A stretch of 28,462 nucleotides of DNA. Origin: Stramenopiles sp. TOSAG23-2 (Eukaryota > Sar). This document shows positions 1-9,700 of this stretch, one piece after another. Under the pieces are notes generated by a model. The model was not told the DNA's origin. It ran no database searches and worked only from the letters and a program-made list of their open reading frames with translations. The DNA lies in the NCBI GenBank assembly GCA_900128395.1, contig LT649401.1:1-28462 (forward strand), read 5' to 3'. The position numbers were made by a program, and so were the translations under genes. Positions within the stretch are counted from its first letter, which is position 1, and each line of letters starts with the position of its first letter.

Positions 1-747
1 CTGGCCAGGTTTTTGGCGTATTATTGGCTGGTAGTGTCACCTCTTTTCTTTTTGAAAAAAGGTCAAAATCCAACAATATAATAATCAATACCAATGCTAT
101 GTCCATGGATCATATTATCATCCCCCTCTCGCATGCACGGCTGCCATCTGCAATGATGTGTTATTGTAGCTATAGCGGTGTTTCCAGAGTGAGGTGCCAG
201 ATTGCATTATTAATATTTTATTACTGAATTCTTTCCTGGGAAACATGTGGAGAAACATCACAACAAGTGAAACACACAATAATAGCAGGCTAGTACTATT
301 GTAGATAAAATCAATGTCTTATTTTTATTTATATAAATCGAGTAATGTTCATTAAGTATTATAATATAACTATAATAGTCTACTACTTGATTCATTAAAC
401 GTCCATCTAGACTTCTAAAATATATTGAATAGCAGTCCAATATAGCAGTCCAATAATAATAATAATAAAATGAATAATAAATGCAAATAATATTGATATT
501 GAAAACAATTCGATGAACTAAGATGTGTGACATTACAGTGACAGTGTGAATACCGTGTCTATCAAGTGAACGATCAAAAATATCATCATCAATCGTCTCC
601 TATTATTATTATTAACCTATTTCGTATTAATAATTGTGTAGATAGATATCGATCAATCAAACGATACACACACACACACATATATACGAAAGCGAGAAAA
701 AAAAAAATAAATTTAAAATCAAAATAACAATAACATAATACATAATA
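1..747. other. 5' flank of the HECT gene, no gene seen
   Basis: No convincing coding sequence on either strand; the short open frames here are low-complexity and lack family features. The first 250 bases are noticeably less AT-rich than the rest. The stretch holds a 13-nt direct duplication (tagcagtccaata type) near 431-457, an AAT-type run near 452-470, and a CA microsatellite at about 667-681 within 80 bases of the downstream ATG. It presumably contains the promoter and 5' untranslated region of the HECT gene, but no specific element can be named. Confidence 0.5.
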
Positions 748-3700
748 ATGGACCCATCTACTTTTTTACAATTATTACATAGAACAGATGATGAAGCTGC
801 TATCTATCATTTTCAAATATTGGAACAATTGAATGAAGTATTATTACGTGCTATGGATTTTGGTATTGTAGAGAAATATCCACCATCTGAATTTTTACCT
901 GCATTATGTAAAATTTTAAAACGACCCGTACATATCCTTGCAGAGACACCTGTGTTATGTTGTCGTGCTATTAAACAATTTTTAAAAATTGACCAAAGTA
1001 GACAATGTTTACGTATATTATTATCACAAAATATCATTGGTGCATATTTAGATGGTTTAAAAGTCAACCGCAACAACCCAGACCAAACCGCTAAAGATTT
1101 AGCAGAGGAATGCATCAAAACGCTGGAAATATTTTCACGAACGTTTCCAAGTGCCTTGTATAAAGAAAAAGCATTGCAACCAATTTTACAATTTAAAGAA
1201 ATTTGTCCACCACATTTTCCAGCAGATGTGAAATTATCCGCTTTAAGTATTATATCAAGTATATGTGGTTGTATGAATCCATTTGGCGATTCCAATGAAT
1301 TTTTAAGTTTATTAAAATCATTTGTACATGAATTGAAAAGCACGAAAATGAATGGTGGCAAAGGTGTAAATAAAATACGTGAAAGTTGCTTAACTAGTTT
1401 ATCCCTTTTATGCGATCGTGGTTGTTTTTCCATACCACAATATGATAGTCAAATTTTTGTAACAATGAAAACGGAATTGTTTCCAAATTTATTACCAATG
1501 TTAATACGTAGTGAAGATGTTCAATTACGTTCACAAGTTGCTATTTTATTATCGAAAGTTTTATCAGCATCTGAACATGTATTACGTAGTATGATACAAT
1601 CAAATATTATTGAAATTGTTAATCAATCATTAGGTGGACATGTATTGATTACTACTACTACTACTAATAATAATAATAATAATAATAATTATGATATTGG
1701 TAATAATAATAATAATAATGAAAACATGAAAGGGAATAATAACAATGAGAATAATAACATTGATAGTAATAATACTATCAACGCAACGATGACGACAACA
1801 ACTGCAAAAACAACTGCTGCTGCTTCTATTTCATTAGAATCATTAGCATTATGTGAAACATTAATGAATTTATTATTTACTGGACATCGTATGGCTGCAT
1901 TACGTTCCTCTCCATTACAAACTTTATTACGACGAAATGCGGGGATACACGTTGGTGATGCAATTGTTGGTTTACATCCAGAACAAGGACAATGGTATTC
2001 CGGCCATGTATTGGCAGATAATGGTGATGGCACATTTGCTGTTCAATATGATGATGGTGAATTTGAAGCAAAATGTAACTCTGTGAAACATATTGGCCAA
2101 GCATCGGATAGTACACAAGTACGGCTTTTACGTGCAATACAAGAAAATAATGTAACATTAGTTGATCAATGTTTATCTAAGAAAGGAAGACCGATTGATC
2201 TATTGCAATGTGTGGATGGGCAAGGGACACCCACCGTCGTATGGGCATTGGCATTGGGTGGTTCTGAAATTATTGAACGATTACTCGTACATGCAAAAAA
2301 ATTGCCAAAAATATCACGAGAACGATTATTGGGTATAGCATTGCGGACAGCAGCTGCATTTGGGCGTCCATGGGCAATTCAAAGGCTACTGGAGGAAGGA
2401 GCAAAAGCAGAGGAACGTTCTGGAACAGGTACATCAACATATGACGCTGTTTTAATTGGAAAATTTTGGGCGGAACGATGCAAAGTATTGATCAAACGAG
2501 GTGGAAAACACGATCAAGCATTGAATTTATTGAAAGAATCGTTTAAACCAAATTTGGAAAAAGAAAAACAAGCATTTATAAACATTTGCGAGAAACAATT
2601 ACAGATTTATAATAATCAAGATCATCAAAAGAAAAAAATGAATGATGATATGACTATAAAAGATGTTGAACTAGGCGATGATATTGTTGTTGCTGCTGCA
2701 ACTACTACTACTACTAACGAAGAAAAAAAGAATAATGTTATATCACTAGATATGCAGAAAAAAACTAATGATGATAATGATGTAAACAAAAACAATGATA
2801 AACAAACAAATAATGAAAATAAAAAATCTGTTGAAAAAACATTGGAATTCTTACATACAAGTATAGTAAAATGCCAAAGTGCATTTGTTGGATCCATCCT
2901 ACAAACGTTGTGCAATTTATCAAATGATCCATCATGTGAAGCGTCATTACGTTTACATACAGTACGTTTAATATTAAGCTTATGCCAATATGCACCAAAG
3001 GAAATGTTGCGGAAATCAATCATAGAAGATAATAAAGAACAATCACCATTTTTAAATGAAGGTGAAGTAAGAAGAAGAGATAGTAGAAACAATATTAGTA
3101 GCAGAAATAGTAATAATAGCAGCAGCACGGAAGAAAAAAATCATGGTAACGATAATAATAACACCAATAATAGCACCGACAACGCCGTGAGTAAGAGCGA
3201 CGATGATGCAGATTTAGACATGGATGAATTTGCAATGTTTCAACCACGGCCAAAAATTACAATAAGCGCAATATTAGCAACGTTATTAGAACAATTGCTT
3301 GTTCCGCAAGGTGATCAAGATTTACTTGGTATGGCATTGCGTTTAACATGGTCGTTGTTGAAAAAAGATTTAGATTATTTTCACCCCGAATTTTTACGCC
3401 GAGGGATAATTGAAAAAGTTGAAGTCATTTATGATCAAGAAGCTCATTCAAAAAATTTTCTTGGTGCATGTTGCAGCGCAATTTTAGAGCTAGAGATTGA
3501 AGAAGAAGAATTGATGGCAACTAAAAATGAGAATGATCTCTTTCTCAATAAGTTAAATGCTATTCCACTATCCCCTTTATCCCCATCAAAGCGAAAAGGA
3601 ATTCTGGATGATTCACCTGGAACATCATCATCTTTGTCTGGAAGAAAAGGTAGTATTCGGGATGGTTCACCATCGCTCAAACGGTTGTTAAGATCTGGTA

Positions 3701-6700
3701 GTGCGTATGATGCACTTGTTAATGCCGTTGGTGATTTGCAAGCTATCTGCATGGCGAAATCGTATGAATCATTAACCGTAGTAGAAAGCCAAGAATTTGA
3801 TCATGCAATTGCAGTGTTAACAAATACGTTCACAAACAATGATTTTACCGCATATGAGTTTGAACAAAGTAATTTAGAAGAATTATTAACATTTGTATTT
3901 AATGATGATAATGAAATTGGTAAAACATATGTCCCACATTTTAATAGCGCATTTGGATTGTCAGATATATCATTGATTTCACCAGATGGAAAAGAAGATG
4001 ATGAAGATGACGATGCACTTGCCAGAAGACGACGTAGTTCATCAAAAGGAGGTGGGTCGTTTAACCATCAAGATGAATCGTTTTTCAAATTGATTACAGC
4101 TTTGCAAACATCATTAGCGAAAGAGGTAGAATTTTTATGTTCAAACGCTACCAGTCCAGAAAAAAAAGATGGCAACAATCAAAATGGCACCAGTAGTGCA
4201 AAAAAACAAAATGATTATAATTCTAATTGGACAAAACCCATCAGAGTGTGTTTAAAACGATATGATAATGATGATACAACAAAGGCCAACATCGTAGAAG
4301 TGGAAGGAGATAGAGATTTAACGGTAAATGATAGCAACAATATTGGTAAAATTGAAGATTTAGATGGAAAAGTATTTCCAGTTGAATCTTTAGTCCCTAT
4401 TGCAGATATCGAATCTGAAATATTAAAGCAAGCATCGTTCAATTCTCCAAAGTATAGAAGATGGTGCATGTGGTTAGTCGGTCGTCGCGTGGAAGTGTTG
4501 AAATCAAATGGATCCTGGGCAGTTGGAGAGGTATTGTCATGGAATAAACGGAAATCCTCTCATAAAATTGTTTATAATGATGGAGAAACACAAGATCATG
4601 TTATGTCAAAAATGTATTATCGTGTTATAAAGATGGATGAAAATGCAAATTCATTAGGTATTGAGCCTTTGATAATTGGATTAACGCGCGATGGCAAAAC
4701 AGAGGAGGTAAAAGAATGCCTTGGAGTAGGCAATAATAGTAACACTATTCCAGTAAATGCAAGTAATGAGGAAGGAAAAACAGATGTAGAAACAGAGGAG
4801 ATTCCATGGGATGAAATTTACGATGTCAACATACAAAATTCATTTGGAAATACAGCTTTACATATTGCAGCTTCATGGGCACGGACAGATATTGCAACCA
4901 TGCTTTTAGAAAAAGGCGGCGATTTAAATGCAAGAAATAGCGTCGGGGGCACACCATTGCATTGGGCTGCACGTTACGGAAAAGTTATTTCGATAGAATT
5001 ATTAGCAAAAGCCGGTGCGGATATGAGTGCAGTGGATAACGATGGCAAAACACCCGCAGATGTGGCAGAAAGCTTACGGGTTTCGGAAGCTGTTATAGCT
5101 AATGGTGGGAAAATTACCGAAAAGTTCTACAATGTTGGAGATTTAGTGCGTATTCGAGACAATGTGTGGATACATGCTGATGTTCATAATAATGATAATA
5201 CAGATGAGGGTAGTAAAAGTTTTCCAACGTATGGGTGGCCAAAAGGGACTAGCGAGAAAGATATTGCTTTGTTGAAAAGTGCAAGTGACAGTGGCTTGAA
5301 AGAAAATGCGACTGCTCCAAAATATATTGTAGGTACTATCGTGGAAATTGTACCGTCAACAGATTCGAAGGATGGCAAGCTTGTTATCGACTTTGCTGAA
5401 GATGAAAGTATGGAAATGACTGGGTGGAATGCAGCACCTTGGGAAGTAATATCAGTTGTTAAGCCAAGCTTCTTAATTGGCAGCGATAAATTAGCAGATG
5501 CCGCATCATGGAAGGCACCATTGTCAATTATTGATGATGCAGCTGAGAAAAGTGGTTATGTAGAATCTATTTCTTGCATTTTCTCACGCTCTCCAACGTA
5601 CTCCAAATTGAAAGTAAATGTCTTCGAGCGCATTCGTGATCGGCAATTTGCGTTGATCTCTACCGTTTCCATACCAATTGATACAACTGTTCTTACTCCT
5701 CAACTGCAAATGATTAAATTACCCAAATCAGAACGTCCAAAAATTGGAAAAGGTCAATACTTAGGATTGTCTTGCGTCCGAGGCCATCATTTAAATATTC
5801 ATAGTCGTTCCACGAAAGGATACAAAACAAATATATTTTATGGTGATCCCCCGACGCGCCGTGGGCAAATTTCAACTTTTAAATCATACCTTGGAAGCGA
5901 CAAGAGAGGGACGACTGCGGCAGGATGGTTTGCAACGATTGTAGTGGATCAAGATGACGATGTGGATGTTCAGGACAAGGGAGCAGTAGGAGAAACAGTC
6001 TATGCAAATAATCTTAAAAAAACAGCATCTACGTCATCAAAGGAAAAGTTTCGACAGGGAGATCGAGTAATGGCCATGTGGAAAGAAGGCCGACAGGCAA
6101 AATATACAGATTTTTATCCTAGCACGATTATGAGTGTAAATAAGGATGGTACATATGTAGTGAAATATGACGACGGTTATTCCGACAAAGCTGTTAAGCC
6201 TAAATTTATACATGCAGTTGAAAAGGCAGATGTAGAGAAAAACGTTGTTGCGAAATTTAAAGCCGCAAGAGCGGAGAAGTTACGCCGGAATCAACGCAAA
6301 TCATCAACAAATGACGGCAGCTCGCAGTCATCATCACGTCGTTCATCTCGATCGGAATCGGCTGATATGTTAGCTAAAATGAAAGAACGTGTAAAATCGA
6401 TGAGAAGTCGTTTGGAAAATTCTGGATTGAGGCCACCGCCTGCACCTGGTAGTGGATGGGAAGAAATGATGCGCGGCGAGTCGGAAAGGCCCACGGGTAC
6501 GCCTGGGAGTTCTACGCCATTTTCATCAATACGCGAATTAAGACAAAAACAGACACGGCCAAAGAAGCCACAAAAGCCCCCAGAGCCGCCAGCTGCTATG
6601 GTAGCACAATTAACAGATATGGGATTTCCAGAAGATCAAGTCAAGCGTGCCTTGCTGGCAGCAGGAAATGATCCAAATCGTGCTGTTGAATATTGCATGA

Positions 6701-9700
6701 ATCCAGATGCAATGCCATCATCCGCATTTAGTGAAATGGCACAACAAGTATTTGGTGGAGGAAGTGATAACAATAATGAAGGGACACCAAGTGGCATGTT
6801 GCAAAGTCGTTCAAGCAATAATCCAACTTCACAAACAACGTCGGCATCATCTTTTCAATCGGAACTTGGTCAGATGTTTGGTGGGTTGATGAGTGAAATG
6901 GGAAATGCACTCGGTCGAAGCCGTGGAAACTCGGAAAATGAGACAGATGAGGATAAAGCTGGCCCACCTCCAACAGATGAATTTACAGATTCATTGAAAG
7001 TCGGAATGTTTGTTGATGCAAAGGATTCATATGGAAAATGGTATGAAGCTGCTGTGAAGGAAGTGATACCGGAAAGTCCAAATGGGAAACGTGTTTTCAT
7101 TCATTTTTTTGGTTGGAGTGATAGATTTAATGAATGGATTGATGTTAATTCTGGGCGTGTTCAGCCATCATATTCGATGATCGAGCCATGGAGGGAAAGC
7201 TTGTTATCACCGGGAACCATGGTTGAATGCAAAATTGCATCAGGTGGGGAAAATAGTGGCAGCCGGGAGTGGAATATTGCCAAGGTAGTCGATGTGAATG
7301 AAGATAACGAGGAGATTAAAATCCAATCATTAATGTCCAACGAAACCAATGATCCAGTTTTGCGAGCTGAAGAATGGATATCGATCGAATCAGAACGTTT
7401 ATGCAAACAAGGAACACATATTGTTGCCATTTCTACAGATCCAGATAAATTACTGAATGATCCAAGAGCTTTGGCACAACTATTGCAAAATCCATCGTCT
7501 TTACGCGGCGCATTGTCTGCCATGGCTCGTGAAACGAGTGGAGATAGCGAACATGCAGGGGCATTGTCTGCATTGCAGAAACAATTAGGATTTCTAGCAA
7601 AGAAGATAATTCGAAGTGGGCCACAGCGCGAACCAGAAACAGTTGTCGATCCTACGCCATTGTATTGGTGCTGTTTTAATTGTACATTTGAAAGAAATCT
7701 ACCATCTGAAAGATATTGTCGATTATGTGGAATGAGAGGTATAGTTCCAAGACGTGAAATGGTTGAAGATTTGCAAGTTGTAGTGCAAAACAAAGATACT
7801 GGAATGTGGGAAGAAGGTAGAGTATCCAGTAGCAATGAAGATGGATCCATTACGATTACGTTTGTTAACGGCATTAATGAATGCGTAGTAAAAGATCCAG
7901 TAGGAATTACTAGTAAGATGGGCGAAGATGACACTGTAGTACAAGTTAGCAGTTTAGCAGCTCGTCAAGAGGATGAAGAGTTTGAGCAAGATAAGGCAGA
8001 GCAACGGGAAGAACGGCGCCAGCATTCTGAAGGTGAAGTCATAAGATTGAAAGGTACAAATATTTTACAAGATGCACGTGCAGAGAAAATTTTATATAGC
8101 AGGCATAGTGACACAGAATCATTTCAACGCGCGAAGGCATCGGAGTTATTTATTGCTTTGCCCAAAGAGTACAAAGTTGGAAATACTGTTGGAAATCGTG
8201 GTACATTGATTCAACCTTTTAAAATACAAACTTTTATGTCAAACGAACATTTGTATAATGCTCACTTTGGATCATCTTTATCGAAACGGGATCACTATCT
8301 TCGCATGAAATCAACAGTAGATTCAAACATACACACGTACAATCCGGTGTATTTAATCGGCCAGCGTGTTGAGTTTTATTGGGTACTAGAGTCACAATGG
8401 TTTGAAGGGACGATATCTAATTACGATCCCATCTCCAATATGCATACGGTCTTGTATGATGATGGGGAAGTGAAACAATATAATTTGAAAAAGAAGACGT
8501 GGCGGGTATTGCGAACATATGCATTAGGTGATATTGTCGAGTGTTGGAAATCAAGCAAATTGATGTTTGTTCCTGGAAAAATTGTGAAAGTTGATAAAAA
8601 AAATGGTTATTACAAAGTAGAATTATTTGAGAAATTGAACGTGAAGCAGAGAAAAAGTCCAAAAGTAAGTGGTAAAAAAGGCAAGAAAAAGGATATAAAC
8701 AACAGCAAAAGTACTACAAATACAACACGTAAGAATGGCGTATCGCTACGCCCTGGCGCATTTTACTTGGGTACATTTGCAAAAACGGATGTTGTCAATG
8801 TTTTAAGTAATGGTGGTTTAAATAACTCTGCGAATTATGAAATTGTTGGTATCAATAATGCTCCAAGCAACGACATGGAGGTGCAAGATGACATCGTTAA
8901 CGACGACAATAATGCAGTTACAACTACTGCAATGAATAGATTAGTTTCGTTGGCGCAGTTTAACAGTGAAGACCGAGCCAATCAACAAATCTTATCACCA
9001 GTAGTACACCCATTGCATTTACGATTCAATTTATTTGTTGAAAATGAAGACAATACCAAATATATTTTTAATCCAATGTATGAACATGTTTTGCAAACTT
9101 TATTTGCAAAGATTGTCTCCTTTATAGATAGCAATGATGGTTTGGCAATACCTAATGAGCAATTTCAAGCATTGGCAAAGGTATCCGTTGTATTCAGACG
9201 AGCATTTGAAGCATCTAGTGCCACAATGAATAACACAAGTAAAGCAAAAGGAGGCGATAAAAATAGCAACAAAACTGGTGAGATATTCAGTTCCTCCGAT
9301 GTTGTTATTGACGAGGATGGTGATGAGAATTCTTCTACTCGTAACCTTTTAGAGTACGAATATATTGATTTTGGCATATTTAAAAACATATTAAACTTAT
9401 TGCGCGTTGAAATTTTATCAAGAGCTCTTTGGACAGATTTGACATGCATTTGCAATTATAAATATGATTTAGAAGAATTTGCGGAGGAGACAGAAGAAGC
9501 TGTTGAAGAGTCGAAAGAGAAAAATATTTTCGATGTGAATGGGGTAACAAAATTGCAATCAGACCAAACTTTATCTAGTGTTGTCGCGGAATGGTGGGAA
9601 ACATTTGGAGAGCCTAAAGGTGAAACATATGAAGCTGATAAAGTTTACACGATATTTTATAAACTGGGGTTTGTACCAAATAAATTTACTACAGGCAAAA

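Noticed and set aside
1-55. Left edge checked for a matching repeat like the one at the right edge
   Set aside because: I found no second copy of this sequence within the window.
813-1433. 206-codon antisense open frame over the HECT 5' part, and similar antisense frames at 7161-7934, 10974-11459 and 23014-23652
   Set aside because: They are shadows of real coding sequence on the other strand, where protein families are clear; no recognisable domains.
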